Assembly (NCBI GenBank): GCA_030603665.1
Contig: JAUVXJ010000021.1
Location: 1-52,079, forward strand
Length of the DNA: 52,079 nt
Reading direction: 5' to 3'
DNA from: Chloroflexota bacterium
GTDB lineage: Bacteria > Chloroflexota > Anaerolineae > UBA7937 > B3-Chlor
Shown here: in pieces, positions 25,476 to 34,313 of the stretch
Layout of the letters: every line of letters begins with the position of its first letter
Position numbering within the stretch: position 1 is the stretch's first letter
The notes under the pieces: model-generated
Told to the model about the DNA's origin: nothing
The model's input: the letters and a program-made list of their open reading frames with translations, nothing else
Databases searched by the model: none
Translations under genes and position numbers: made by a program

Positions 25476-26021
25476 CTAGTACTCGATTCCCTTCCTGGGG
25501 CCCACGCCCGAATGAGCGGGATGTTTGACCTCCGCGAAGTCGGTGACGATGTCCGCCAATTCCGCAAGCCATGCTGGGGCAAACCGGCCGGTGAACACGA
25601 CGCTAGCCAGCTTCGGTTTGCCGGCCAGCAGCTCACCCATCCTTGCCTCTTGGACGATTCCCTCATCCAGGAGCGGATTGATGTCGTCCAGCACCAGGAG
25701 GTTGCACTGCTCTCCGGCCAGCAACTCCTCAGCCCGGTCCAGAGCAGCCTCCACCGTCTCCACTGCCTCGTCAAACTGGCCCAGGTAGTCCTCGTCGCTG
25801 GCCTGGGACTCGATGGCGATCATTCTCAGCATCGGGCTCAACACCCTAGCGGAGTGTACCTCGCCCAGACTGGGCCGCGTCGGACCAGTGAAGTGGATGA
25901 AAGCCGCTCTACCAGCATGTCCCAGAGCGCGATAAGCGAGACCAAGAGCCGCGGTCGTCTTCCCCTTGCCGCCACCGGTGAACACGATCACGTTGCCCTC
26001 TAGATCCTCACCAATCGTCAT
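25476..26021 (-). CDS. cobO: Corrinoid adenosyltransferase (CobA/CobO/BtuR type)
   Basis: 181 residues from ATG 26021; P-loop FTGGGKGKTTAALG at about residue 13, then LGHAGRAAFIHFTG and a LLVLDDINPLLDEG segment, as in BtuR-type enzymes that add the 5-deoxyadenosyl group from ATP to cob(I)alamin. The C-terminal VKHPAHSGVGPRKGIEY is family-typical. The frame extends to a GTG at 26054, but there AGGAGGG abuts the codon. It ends the methyl-transfer gene run and converges on the B12 import operon, so it would adenosylate imported corrinoid. The gap 25349-25475 holds no gene. Confidence 0.9.
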   Translation of the reverse strand: MTIGEDLEGNVIVFTGGGKGKTTAALGLAYRALGHAGRAAFIHFTGPTRPSLGEVHSARVLSPMLRMIAIESQASDEDYLGQFDEAVETVEAALDRAEELLAGEQCNLLVLDDINPLLDEGIVQEARMGELLAGKPKLASVVFTGRFAPAWLAELADIVTDFAEVKHPAHSGVGPRKGIEY

Positions 26022-26059
26022 GGCCCTTACCCCCGCGGAACAGATAGCCCCCACCCCTC

Positions 26060-27100
26060 CTACGCACGCCTGCCGTGCCTGTGAGTTGCCTCCATCAAGG
26101 CCAGCATGTTCTCCTTGGGGACGTCGGGCCAGATGTCACAGCCCGGCCACACTGCGTTCACATTGCTGTCGATGATGTCTTTCACCGCCCTATCGATCTC
26201 CTCGAGGGTACCGGATACCAGGACGTTGTACGGATCCAGGTTTCCCAAGAGGATCACGTCATCACCAAGCTTCTTTCTGGTCTCCCTAAGGTCGTTCTTC
26301 TGGTCGACGCTAATCGCATCCGCCCCGCAATCACCCATCTGCTCCATGATGAGGTTCGTGTCCCCGCAGATATGCAGGATTTTCGGCGAGTCGAGAGCGG
26401 CGAAGATGTTCTGCAGGTGGGGCTTAATCAACGACCCGAACATCCGCGGACTAAGGATATCACCACCGCCACCCATCTCGCGCACTGTCATGTAGTCAGC
26501 GCCAGCCTCCCGGTAGAACGCGGCCAGGTCGATGAGAAAAGCCTCCAACACGTCCAGCGCCTTGTGCACGGCGTCCGGTTTCTTGAAGCTCTTCTTGAAG
26601 AGATCGTCCAACTCAAAAAGCTGCCCAGCCAGCGTATACGGCCCCAGTACCCAGGCGCCCACCGCAACCTCGTCGCCTACGGTCTCCTTCAGCTCCTTGA
26701 TGGCGTCAACCACAACGGGGATTCTCCCCTTCTGCAGTGGGTTATCTGGCAGCCGAAGGTCCCACTCATCCACCTTGTCCGCCACCTTGGTGGAAATGGT
26801 GGGATAGAGTATCTCCTCGGAGTCTTCGTAGTAATTGATCCCGCAGCCCAGGGCCTCCGCCTCCACCCCCATGTCGAAGGGCACCACAACCGACTCGAGG
26901 CCGAATAGCTTGTACGTAGACGCCGCCGCTGAGGCCATCTTGTGACCGTTCAGGTGTATCTCCGGGAAGCGCCAGTTCTGGTCTGTGAGTCCGTGCACGG
27001 TGAGATTGCCCATGCCGCTGAACACCGGCGTGGGGTCAACTTTCTCGCCACGCAGAGTTGCCAGAACCCTCTCCCGATGGTTCATGTTATTGCCCGCCAT
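26060..27100 (-). CDS. MtaA/MtbA-like cobamide methyltransferase (UroD family)
   Basis: 346 residues of the uroporphyrinogen decarboxylase/MtaA superfamily. The zinc-site pattern HICGDTN (about residue 245) and a late WPGCDIWPDVP cysteine are present; these bind the thiol or methyl acceptor in methylcobamide:CoM methyltransferases. It is more MtaA/MtbA-like than the five paralogs at 32-40 kb (HICGEQN type). It probably moves methyl groups between a corrinoid protein and an acceptor; CoM is unlikely in a bacterium, so the acceptor is uncertain. AAGGAGG precedes the ATG; MtrH-type gene lies 12 bases upstream. Confidence 0.82.
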   Translation of the reverse strand: MAGNNMNHRERVLATLRGEKVDPTPVFSGMGNLTVHGLTDQNWRFPEIHLNGHKMASAAASTYKLFGLESVVVPFDMGVEAEALGCGINYYEDSEEILYPTISTKVADKVDEWDLRLPDNPLQKGRIPVVVDAIKELKETVGDEVAVGAWVLGPYTLAGQLFELDDLFKKSFKKPDAVHKALDVLEAFLIDLAAFYREAGADYMTVREMGGGGDILSPRMFGSLIKPHLQNIFAALDSPKILHICGDTNLIMEQMGDCGADAISVDQKNDLRETRKKLGDDVILLGNLDPYNVLVSGTLEEIDRAVKDIIDSNVNAVWPGCDIWPDVPKENMLALMEATHRHGRRA

Positions 27101-27112
27101 TCAGATGCCTCC

Positions 27113-28060
27113 TTATTGTTCAAGTAGCTGTTCCACCATGTCCGAGAACAAGAGGTTCAAAGGATGACTCTTCCCTTCCGGTAGCTCACCGGTATCATCG
27201 TACACCATCGTCGCCAGCAGCGCCGAGGCGGCAGCCACCGCCGGGAAGATGCGCTGCGTCCCAGTCATGGGCCCATAGAGCATGAAGTCGCTGGCCAGGG
27301 CACAGATGGCGTGAATACCAGCGTCCACACCGACGAAGCCCTTGGGTCCCCACATCTCTCTCGACTTCTTCCACATGTACGTGCCATTCGAGGGCGCACT
27401 CCCCACGGGCAGCCCAAATTCCTCCTTGACCAGGCTGTTCGCCAGGAGCGAGAATGCGGTCGCCGGCAGGTTCATCACTGCAGTGTCAACCAGGATACTC
27501 TCGAAACCCCCCTTGTTCACCATTTCCAGCATCCTTCTCAAAGACTTCGGACGGCCCGCTGGGGTCTTGTCCTCCACATCAAACGCCTGGACGACGATGT
27601 GCTTCACCCCCAACTCTTTCAGTGTCTCCACCTGGCCCGGGATATCCTCATCCCAGGGAGTGATACTGTTGTAGAGGAGGCGATCGGCCAGTCCCTGCTC
27701 ACAGATGTATCTGGTAGCTTCAAGGCGTGTGTCCTGCACCCAGATATCTATGGCGAACGGCCTGTTGCTAGCCCCGACGAAGAAATCCACGTAGGCCTTC
27801 ATCTCTTCAGGGCTGTTCGCCACCATGGCCACGATGCCGGGCACACCAGTCTCATTGGAGAGGCGCTCCATCTCCTTGATGCGCTCGGCCGCACCGCCCC
27901 GGTCGAACTTTCGCTTCTTCCTGCTCTCGACCAGCTTGTCCCCCTTCTGGAAGAGGCTGGCCATGAGCAGGGGAGGATTCTGCCCGGGTTGCCCGCCGAC
28001 GTTGATGCCAGCAATGTCGCAGATCTTCTGTTCCCTCTCGTAGCGAAACTTGAGAGCCAC
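27113..28060 (-). CDS. MtrH-family methyltransferase (methylcorrinoid:tetrahydrofolate/pterin)
   Basis: 315 residues resembling the H subunit of methanogen methyltransferase and bacterial MtrH-like/MtgA enzymes: start KFRYEREQKICDIAGINVGGQPG, then DRGGAAERIKEMERLSNETGVPGIVAM and a C-terminal VDAGIHAICALASDFMLYGP. TIM-barrel pterin methyltransferases of this group pass the methyl from methyl-Co(III) to tetrahydrofolate. That would connect the demethylation array to the Wood-Ljungdahl or C1 pool. GTG start with AAAGGAGA upstream; sits between RACo and MtaA-like genes. Confidence 0.88.
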   Translation of the reverse strand: MALKFRYEREQKICDIAGINVGGQPGQNPPLLMASLFQKGDKLVESRKKRKFDRGGAAERIKEMERLSNETGVPGIVAMVANSPEEMKAYVDFFVGASNRPFAIDIWVQDTRLEATRYICEQGLADRLLYNSITPWDEDIPGQVETLKELGVKHIVVQAFDVEDKTPAGRPKSLRRMLEMVNKGGFESILVDTAVMNLPATAFSLLANSLVKEEFGLPVGSAPSNGTYMWKKSREMWGPKGFVGVDAGIHAICALASDFMLYGPMTGTQRIFPAVAAASALLATMVYDDTGELPEGKSHPLNLLFSDMVEQLLEQ

Positions 28061-28078
28061 TCTAGTCTCCTTTCTCCC

Positions 28079-30031
28079 CTATTCCGTGTCGCTGTCCGGT
28101 ATGAAACCCTTCAGGTGGGGGAACTTGTCCCTCATATGGGGGAAGTACATCGCCTGCGCGAACTGCTTCTCGAAGTCACCCTCCACCGTCAGTTCCACGT
28201 ACTCCACCTGCCTCGCGTACTTGTTCGCCTCTTTCCTCTTGTCCACATTCAGGAGGGCAATCCGGGCACCATCCCCTGCTGCATTGCCTACTGCGTAAAC
28301 CTTCTTCAGATCGCAGTCAGGGAAGAGACCCATGATCATCGCCTGCTTGGGGTCAATGTAGCTGCCGAAGGCGCCAGCCAGAATCACCCTATCCAGCCTC
28401 TCGATGCCCAGGCGCCTCATCATCAGCTTCGCCCCGGCGTACATTGCGCCCTTTGCCAGCTGCACAGCCCTGATGTCTTGCTGTCCGACGGTGATGTCTT
28501 GACCGATGGAGGTCTCGTCTGCCCAGGCCAGCACATACTCCCATCCATCCTCGCCTTCACGCATACGAGGGTGATCGAGTTCCTTCTTCATGCGCCCATT
28601 CTTCAACATAAGCCCGGCCACATACATCTGCGCCACCACATCTATGATTCCTGAGCCGCAGATGCCTCTGGATCCCATCTCCTTCAACTCATCGCTCCAC
28701 TGCTCCTTGCCGATCACCTTGTAGCGTGGCTCCTTCGTCTCCGGGTCTATCTCAACTTTCTCGATAGCCCCGGGGGCCGCCCGCATCCCGTGCTTGATAT
28801 GGGCACCCTCGAAAGCTGGTCCCGTGGCGCAAGATGACGAGATGAGCTTCTCCTTGTTGCCCAGCACCAGTTCGCCGTTGGTACCGATATCGATGATGAG
28901 CATCAGATCATCGCGGTTGTAGGGCTCCTCGGCGATGAGGACACCGACGTTGTCCGCGCCCACGAATCCGGCCTCGATGGGCAAGGCATGCACATAGGCA
29001 CCCGGGCTGATCTTCAGTCCCATATCACGGGCCTTCACATCGAATCCAGCGTGGAGTGCCGGCGGGAACGGTGCCTTGCCGATGTACTCCGGATAGATGT
29101 TCATGTAGATGTGATGCATAGCCGTGTTGCCGACGATGGTCCAGTCCACGATGTCCCGCCTCTTGATGCCCGCCTGAGCTGCGACCTGGCCCGCCAGACG
29201 GTTCAGTCCGCTGATAATGGCGTCGTTCATCCTCTTCAGGCCATCCTCGTTGGTCATGGCATAAGTGATGCGAGACATCACGTCCTCGCCGAAGGTGACC
29301 TGCGGGTTCATCATGGAGTCCGTGGCCAACAGCTTGCCACTGCTGAGTTCGCACAGGTACCCAGCTACGGTGGTAGTACCCACGTCCACCGCCAGCCCAT
29401 AGCTCTTTTCCACAAGCCCCGGATAGACTGCGACAACCTCTTTGTCCATCCACACCGACACGGTGACCTTCCAGTCGCCCTTCCTTACCGCACTCTGCAG
29501 TGATAGCAGCGCTACGTAGTCTATGCTCAGGCCCTTGATACCGTGCTCCTGCTCCAGCGCCTCGGTCAGCCTTTCCCAATCCCCCGTCGTGTCCTCCAGG
29601 GTTGCCGGGGTCAATTCTACATAGTAGTTGCGTACGGCGGGGTTCACGTCGATCTTTCTATCGGTCGCCGCCTTACGCACCACCTGCTTGCCCTTGCGGC
29701 TCTCCTCGGGTACGAAGATCAGCACGTCGCCGTGTATCTCTGTAACGCAGGAGAGACGATAGCCCTCCAATTCGGTGTGCTTCTCGAAGAACTTCTTCTC
29801 CCGCTCCTCGATGGGCGAGAGGTGGTCCATGCTGGACTCAATCCCTAACTTCTCGAAGACGCCGTCTTCGATCCTCACCTTACACTTCCCGCAGGTGGCC
29901 TGCCCACCACACACGCTTTCCAGCTCCACGCCTAGCCTCCGGGAGGCGTCCACGATGGTCATTCCATCCTCGATGTGCCCACGGCTGCCCGAGGGCTGGA
30001 AGATAACCAGATGCTCATTCTTCTCGCTCAT
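28079..30031 (-). CDS. Reductive activator of corrinoid proteins (RACo/DUF4445 ASKHA family)
   Basis: 650 residues. N-terminal [2Fe-2S] ferredoxin domain with CGGQATCGKC and a later SCVTEIHGDV cysteine; a linker; then an ASKHA ATPase-fold domain starting GLAVDVGTTTVAGYLCEL (about 214) with LIIDIGTNGELVLGN and DRVILAGAFGSYIDP. RACo uses ATP and electrons to reduce inactive Co(II) corrinoid back to Co(I). It serves the corrinoid proteins at 33433 and 36596. The ferredoxin-type cofactor separates it from the 2x4Fe-4S RamA type. AAAGGAAA ribosome site; 18 bases before the MtrH gene. Confidence 0.93.
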   Translation of the reverse strand: MSEKNEHLVIFQPSGSRGHIEDGMTIVDASRRLGVELESVCGGQATCGKCKVRIEDGVFEKLGIESSMDHLSPIEEREKKFFEKHTELEGYRLSCVTEIHGDVLIFVPEESRKGKQVVRKAATDRKIDVNPAVRNYYVELTPATLEDTTGDWERLTEALEQEHGIKGLSIDYVALLSLQSAVRKGDWKVTVSVWMDKEVVAVYPGLVEKSYGLAVDVGTTTVAGYLCELSSGKLLATDSMMNPQVTFGEDVMSRITYAMTNEDGLKRMNDAIISGLNRLAGQVAAQAGIKRRDIVDWTIVGNTAMHHIYMNIYPEYIGKAPFPPALHAGFDVKARDMGLKISPGAYVHALPIEAGFVGADNVGVLIAEEPYNRDDLMLIIDIGTNGELVLGNKEKLISSSCATGPAFEGAHIKHGMRAAPGAIEKVEIDPETKEPRYKVIGKEQWSDELKEMGSRGICGSGIIDVVAQMYVAGLMLKNGRMKKELDHPRMREGEDGWEYVLAWADETSIGQDITVGQQDIRAVQLAKGAMYAGAKLMMRRLGIERLDRVILAGAFGSYIDPKQAMIMGLFPDCDLKKVYAVGNAAGDGARIALLNVDKRKEANKYARQVEYVELTVEGDFEKQFAQAMYFPHMRDKFPHLKGFIPDSDTE

Positions 30032-30065
30032 GAGTTTCCTTTCTCGCTCTTCACTCTTCTTCCTA

Positions 30066-30407
30066 TCACTCGTCGCTTTGAGGCGATTGCTCCAGCTTCT
30101 CGAAGTGGATCACGACATCCTTGGGCAAAGCCAGATCGAGTTCCACTTCTATGGCCTTGAGAATGCCTATGGGCACCGGGCAGCACGGATGCTTAAGATA
30201 CTGGCAGGCACAATCCCAGACGGCCGAATTCTGGGGCGGGCCCAATGCCTCGAGCCAATCCATGTCCTGTAGCTGCCCATTCATCTCGGCCACGGCCTCA
30301 CAGTCGCTCCCTACCACGACGGATACCCTGCGCTTGACCGTCCTTGTGGCCTCCACGGTGGTGCTGAAACCGCAAATGCCAGCGTCCACTACTACTCTTG
30401 TCAACAC
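30066..30407 (-). CDS. DUF6951-like small cysteine protein
   Basis: 113 residues starting from TTG with GGAGG five bases upstream. Recognisable family pattern: DAGICGFSTTVEA, SDCEAV, CQYLKHPCCPVPIGILKAIEVELDLALP. Members are small proteins of unknown function in methanogens and anaerobes, frequently with corrinoid methyltransferases or acetyl-CoA pathway genes. The CxxxxxxCC set could bind metal. It lies between FmdB and RACo and should be coexpressed. Confidence 0.72.
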   Translation of the reverse strand: MLTRVVVDAGICGFSTTVEATRTVKRRVSVVVGSDCEAVAEMNGQLQDMDWLEALGPPQNSAVWDCACQYLKHPCCPVPIGILKAIEVELDLALPKDVVIHFEKLEQSPQSDE

Positions 30408-30448
30408 TACCTCCAGTCTAGGCCGGCATCCCGCCGATACTAGTCCTG

Positions 30449-30784
30449 CTACTCGTCCAGCGTCGGCCCACCCTCCGCTACGCGATCGACGGCGTCATGC
30501 CACTCTTTGGTGCCTCGGAAGTCATCCTCCCCGAACTGAGATCCGTGGTCCCGGAAGTGCTTCGCCACCTCCTGCGGTTTGTTGGGGTCAACATCGGTCA
30601 GCGCTTTGGAGCGGTCCTCGGCTTTGTCCTGAGCAGAGCGCACCACCGCGACGGACGAGACCAGCTTCTGCACATCCTCGCTCCCGCAGCTGGGGCAGGC
30701 AGGCACATCGTCGCTCTCCTCGATACTCAGGATCTCGCTGTATTTGTTCTGGCAGGCCTTGCACCGATACTCGTATACAGGCAT
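30449..30784 (-). CDS. FmdB-type zinc ribbon protein
   Basis: 111 residues. MPVYEYRCKACQNKYSEI with CPSCGSEDVQKL forms the two CxxC halves of the FmdB/putative regulatory zinc ribbon. The C-terminal part (about 60-111) is acidic and charged with no known domain. FmdB-like proteins were first noted next to formamide/formylmethanofuran genes; function unproven. GGAGGG precedes the ATG. Confidence 0.8.
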   Translation of the reverse strand: MPVYEYRCKACQNKYSEILSIEESDDVPACPSCGSEDVQKLVSSVAVVRSAQDKAEDRSKALTDVDPNKPQEVAKHFRDHGSQFGEDDFRGTKEWHDAVDRVAEGGPTLDE

Positions 30785-30830
30785 GATCGCCCTCCCTCAC
30801 CCCTCGTTCGTCGCAGCGCTTCGGTCCGCG

Positions 30831-31370
30831 CTACGCAGCAGTCTCGTCCACGCTAAGGATGCTCAGATAATGATAGCTCCCCACTTGGTCGCTGCTCCGC
30901 TGCCGGAAACCGTACTGAGCGACCAATCGCTCGAGCTCCGCGGGATCGACTCTCCGCGACAGCGGTGGACCCGGAGGTCTCCCAACATCCGTCCGGAAAT
31001 CCAAGATGGCAAGGACTCCCTCCGGTCTCAACACCCGCTTGATTTCCCCCAACTCGCCCCTGATTACTCCATTTTCCACGAGCTCGTGGAAAACGTTGGC
31101 CATGAGACAGACATCTACGGTACCCGACGGCACCGGCAAGCGTTCCGTTACGTCGGCGACGAAGGCCTCTGTCTGGGCTAGACCCTTGCTCTGCGCCGCC
31201 TGCTGCAAAGCTTCTATCCGCTCCTCTGAGGTATCGGCGGCGTACACCTTCCCCTCACCGCCAACCATCAGCGAGGCAGGAATCGCAAAGCGCCCCTCCC
31301 CAGACCCCGCATCCAGCAGAACATGGCCCTGTGCGATGCCTATTGCCTCCAGAACCAGCTGCGGATCCAT
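30831..31370 (-). CDS. Class I SAM-dependent methyltransferase
   Basis: 179 residues from ATG 31370 (the frame opens at 31433 but that part is arginine-rich and unlikely). SAM site motif I is LLDAGSGEGRFAIPAS, motif II is VYAADTSEERIEALQQ, motif for the catalytic region DVCLMANVFHEL, and a RVLRPEGVLAILDF strand. It belongs to the UbiE/Methyltransf_11 type. Methyl acceptor unknown; its place among corrinoid genes may be accidental or may link to cofactor or thiol methylation. Confidence 0.82.
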   Translation of the reverse strand: MDPQLVLEAIGIAQGHVLLDAGSGEGRFAIPASLMVGGEGKVYAADTSEERIEALQQAAQSKGLAQTEAFVADVTERLPVPSGTVDVCLMANVFHELVENGVIRGELGEIKRVLRPEGVLAILDFRTDVGRPPGPPLSRRVDPAELERLVAQYGFRQRSSDQVGSYHYLSILSVDETAA

Positions 31371-31470
31371 CGCGCCCTCAGTGTGGCCGCCATGCCGGCG
31401 TCCCCTATCCACAACACTCCTCTGTCGCCTCACATGCCGCCAGAAACCCAGTCACCCGTATCAACCGCCG

Positions 31471-32073
31471 CTACTCCTTGAGCCCAGCCAGCATGATCTG
31501 AATCATGGCGTCGACGACGTCATAGAAGGATTCGCTGTCAGGAGCTTCCTCCCTATATGTGACCTCCGCCGCCCAGTGCACGACCAGGCTCCGGAAACCG
31601 TCCACCAGATGCCGAGGGTCAACCGGCCGAAGGGCGCCCTCCGCCTGTCTGGCCTCGATGTACGAGATTACACCGTCCCATGCACCATTTCGGGCTTCCG
31701 TGTACCTTCGGAACAACTCCGGATTCTCCAGCATGCTGAACACTGTCAGGCGCAGGTTGGAGCGCTCCGCGTCCCGCAAGTTGTTCTCGAAGACGTGCTC
31801 GGCGCAGGCTCGCAAGACGCCGAAATCATCCTTCTCTGCGATGTTTCTCTTGACCTCCAAATCCTCTTCGAGCGGATGGGCCCGCGCCACAACCTCCGAC
31901 AGGGCCTCGTACACGCCCTCCTTGGTACCGAAATGCTGGATCACCAACGCGCGACTCACACCAGCCCCCTCCGCGATATCGTCCAGCGTCGTGCCAGAGA
32001 ACCCCTTTTGTGCACATAGTCCCCGAGCGATCTCGAGGATCTGCTTCCTGCGCTCCTCACCGGAGATTCTCAT
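31471..32073 (-). CDS. TetR-family transcriptional regulator
   Basis: 200 residues from ATG 32073 (open frame to 32133; GGGGGCTTGAG precedes 32073). N-terminal helix-turn-helix: RKQILEIARGLCAQKGFSGTTLDDIAEGAGVSRALVIQHFGTKEGVYEAL, written here as family-typical pieces ILEIARGL, TTLDDIAEGAGVS and QHFGTKE. The C-terminal ligand domain is divergent. A minus-strand TATAAT stands at 32262-32267, before the 190-base leader, but no clear -35 is present. It probably controls the methyltransferase genes on either side. Confidence 0.86.
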   Translation of the reverse strand: MRISGEERRKQILEIARGLCAQKGFSGTTLDDIAEGAGVSRALVIQHFGTKEGVYEALSEVVARAHPLEEDLEVKRNIAEKDDFGVLRACAEHVFENNLRDAERSNLRLTVFSMLENPELFRRYTEARNGAWDGVISYIEARQAEGALRPVDPRHLVDGFRSLVVHWAAEVTYREEAPDSESFYDVVDAMIQIMLAGLKE

Positions 32074-32273
32074 CTCAAGCCCCCTGTTCTGGCTCTTCGG
32101 GCACCAGGTCTCGAGCCGTGCGCCAACCGACAAACCTCACGGTCGTCCATTCCAGGCGAAGCTGCGAGAGAGACCCCTGGCGAACGGCGACCACGCAATC
32201 ACACCACATCAGCGATGTCACACCTCGGCTCGACGCCCATCGGCGTGAGCCAAGTCTCCTCATTATACTATGG

Positions 32274-32307
32274 GGCTCGGACCCGGCGCCGAAACCGGGT
32301 CCGAGCC
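32274..32307 (-). terminator. Hairpin after the third methyltransferase module
   Basis: Thirteen-base perfect stem GGCTCGGACCCGG with its complement, 8-base loop, starting 12 bases past the stop of the methyltransferase at 32319. On the minus strand it is followed by CCCATAGTATAAT, not a T-run. A similar hairpin follows the paralogous gene at 35483. Confidence 0.65.
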
Positions 32308-32318
32308 ACGGGAAGAAC

Positions 32319-33398
32319 CTAGTCGTAGAAGCCGTGTTCCATCACCGCCTTCTTCATCACGTAGATGTTGTACGGCGGCGCCTGGACCGGCACCTCGCAC
32401 CCGGCCATCAGCAGGTAGCCACTTGGTGCCATCTTCGCCTTGTCAATGGCCGCCTTACACAACTCGTACACCTGCTGGTTGGTGCCATTCTGGATAACCT
32501 GAGGCTCGATGTTCCCAGCAATGGCGTGCTTGTCGCCGAAGACCTCGACGGCCTTGGCCATGTCTACTTCGTGGCCAAAGCTGAGGATGCCAGGATCCCC
32601 GTACTCCAGCTGCGCCCAGTACTTCAGATTCAGGTTCTGCTCGCCGCAGATGTGGCAGAAGATGTTCCTGATCCCGCTGGCCAGAATGTGGTCGTGGAGC
32701 TCGCTCATGTAGGGCAAGACGAACTCCTCGAACTGTTTGGGCGAGATGATCTGGTTCGCCGACGTGGCCTCGCCAGTGAAGGCCATCATCGGATAGTTGG
32801 GAAACGCCTCCATATAGTGGTCTATGACCTTCTTGCCAAAGATGACGACCTTCTTCAACAGCTTATGGGCCACCTCCGGCTTCTTCATCATCCACCGGCA
32901 CAGAATATCCACCTCGGAGATGTTCCCGGCCGAGGTGAAGGGGGACATGCCCATGACCATAATGGGCATGCCGAACTGCTGCTGGATCTTGGCGAACTCC
33001 AGGGCGATGGGATAGCACCCCGCCGTCGCCACATCCGGTATCTCCAGCGCGTCGACGGCCTCCGGGGTCTGGGCGGGAAAGCGGGTCACCACCGGCGCCT
33101 GCTCCCACTCGCTCACCGGCATCTTGATATCGCCGCCAAACTCCCATCCACCCATGGAGGCGTAGCCGTACATGGCCCCGCCATCGTAGCCGAACATCTC
33201 CGCCGTCCACATCTGCGCCCAGAAGCTTCTCTCGGGATCGTTGTAGACCGCCGCGATGGGATAGCCCACATTCCTGGCGCAGTAACCGAAAATGAAAGGC
33301 ATAAACGGCACCCTATCCGGCCGTTGCCGCATCAGGATGGCGCCCATACGCTCGCCTGGACCCATCGTCTCTTGCCTGGGTTGCGGTTGCTCTGCCAT
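32319..33398 (-). CDS. UroD-family corrinoid methyltransferase (MtxB-like), subfamily A copy 1
   Basis: 359 residues from ATG 33398 (second in-frame ATG; AAGGAG is eight bases before it, but only two from the ATG at 33404). Family marks: RQRPDRVPFMPFIFGYCARNVGYPI near the start, FCHICGEQNLNLKYW (zinc His/Cys) and a late LLMAGCEVPV cysteine, ending GFYD. Such proteins transfer a methyl from a substrate (methoxyl compounds, methylamines or similar) to a corrinoid protein; the donor is unknown. The corrinoid gene lies 34 bases upstream. It is a near-copy of the gene at 35483-36562. Confidence 0.85.
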   Translation of the reverse strand: MAEQPQPRQETMGPGERMGAILMRQRPDRVPFMPFIFGYCARNVGYPIAAVYNDPERSFWAQMWTAEMFGYDGGAMYGYASMGGWEFGGDIKMPVSEWEQAPVVTRFPAQTPEAVDALEIPDVATAGCYPIALEFAKIQQQFGMPIMVMGMSPFTSAGNISEVDILCRWMMKKPEVAHKLLKKVVIFGKKVIDHYMEAFPNYPMMAFTGEATSANQIISPKQFEEFVLPYMSELHDHILASGIRNIFCHICGEQNLNLKYWAQLEYGDPGILSFGHEVDMAKAVEVFGDKHAIAGNIEPQVIQNGTNQQVYELCKAAIDKAKMAPSGYLLMAGCEVPVQAPPYNIYVMKKAVMEHGFYD

Positions 33399-33432
33399 CT
33401 TCATTTCTCCTTCTCGTGTCCCTACGACACGT

Positions 33433-34104
33433 CTATGCCTTCCCCATCTCTCTCAACCGGCTGATCATTTGGATCGCCTCCTGCACAGCGTTCGCCGCGT
33501 TCGGGGCGTATCCATCTGCACCGTAGTTGTCCGCTACTTCCTGTGAGATCGGCGCTCCACCCACCATGATCATCGCATCCGGGTTTCGCGCCTTGATCAT
33601 CTCGATCACCTTCGGCATCGCCAACATGCTCGTCGTCATCAACGCCGACAAGGCCACGATCTCACTGTCCGTCTTCATCTGCTCCTCTACGAATTTCTCC
33701 AGCTTCACATCTCGCCCCAGGTCATGGACCTCGAACCCGGCCACGTCAAACATCATCTTCACCAGGTTCTTACCTATGTCGTGGACGTCTCCCTCCACCG
33801 TCCCGATAACCACCTGACCCTTGACGTCAGCCTCCTTCCCACTCAGGTGTGGCCTCAGGATGTCCAACCCGGCGTACAACGCGTCCGAGCACATCAAGAC
33901 CTCGGGCACGAAGTACTCCTGGTTCGCGTACAGGTCGCCTACGTGCTCCATGCCCGCCGCCAGACCGTCCATGATCGCCTCGTAGGCGTCCACGTCCTCG
34001 GCCAGCACGGCATTGGAGAGCTCCACCACCTTGTCCTCATCGAAGTCCACAACTGCATCGTAGAGACCCTTCAGGATCTCCTTCTTCCTTGCATCGGTAG
34101 CCAT
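33433..34104 (-). CDS. Methyltransferase-cognate corrinoid protein, copy 1
   Basis: 223 residues: helical cap (about 10-90; B12-binding_2 type) and Rossmann corrinoid domain with the base-off motif GDVHDIG (D106, H108, G111), plus downstream SALMTTSM and GGAPIS loops. It carries the methyl group as methyl-Co(III) between methyltransferase I and the MtrH/MtaA-type enzymes. Only six of 223 residues differ from the copy at 36596 (positions 4, 17, 20, 95, 201, 214). AGGAGG eight bases before ATG. The 209 bases upstream (34105-34313) hold no gene. Confidence 0.93.
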   Translation of the reverse strand: MATDARKKEILKGLYDAVVDFDEDKVVELSNAVLAEDVDAYEAIMDGLAAGMEHVGDLYANQEYFVPEVLMCSDALYAGLDILRPHLSGKEADVKGQVVIGTVEGDVHDIGKNLVKMMFDVAGFEVHDLGRDVKLEKFVEEQMKTDSEIVALSALMTTSMLAMPKVIEMIKARNPDAMIMVGGAPISQEVADNYGADGYAPNAANAVQEAIQMISRLREMGKA

Positions 34105-34313
34105 CTCATTGCCTCCTACATTCTACCTTCCTAAGGCGAATCCAGTTCCATATCGATGCACCCTTCGACGCTCTAGTGACTCACCCCCTTTCCTGTTGGC
34201 ACGGTTCTCTCGGGCTTCGGACAGGCCAGCAGATTCTCCAGCGGGAGCGTATCCGCTACAGTCCTGCCAGTTGACCAGATTGTTTCCAACGATGTGCCAA
34301 CCTCGTGGCCGCG

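Noticed and set aside
27311..28654. 447-codon plus-strand frame
   Set aside because: Runs antisense across the MtrH and RACo genes, both of which have clear family motifs and ribosome sites.
32255..32290. Full promoter for the TetR gene
   Set aside because: A TATAAT exists at 32262-32267, but the -35 region falls in the hairpin and has no match.
32010..33464. 484-codon plus-strand frame, and a similar 435-codon frame at 35402-36709
   Set aside because: Both are antisense to the duplicated methyltransferases; their mutual similarity only reflects the duplicated real genes.
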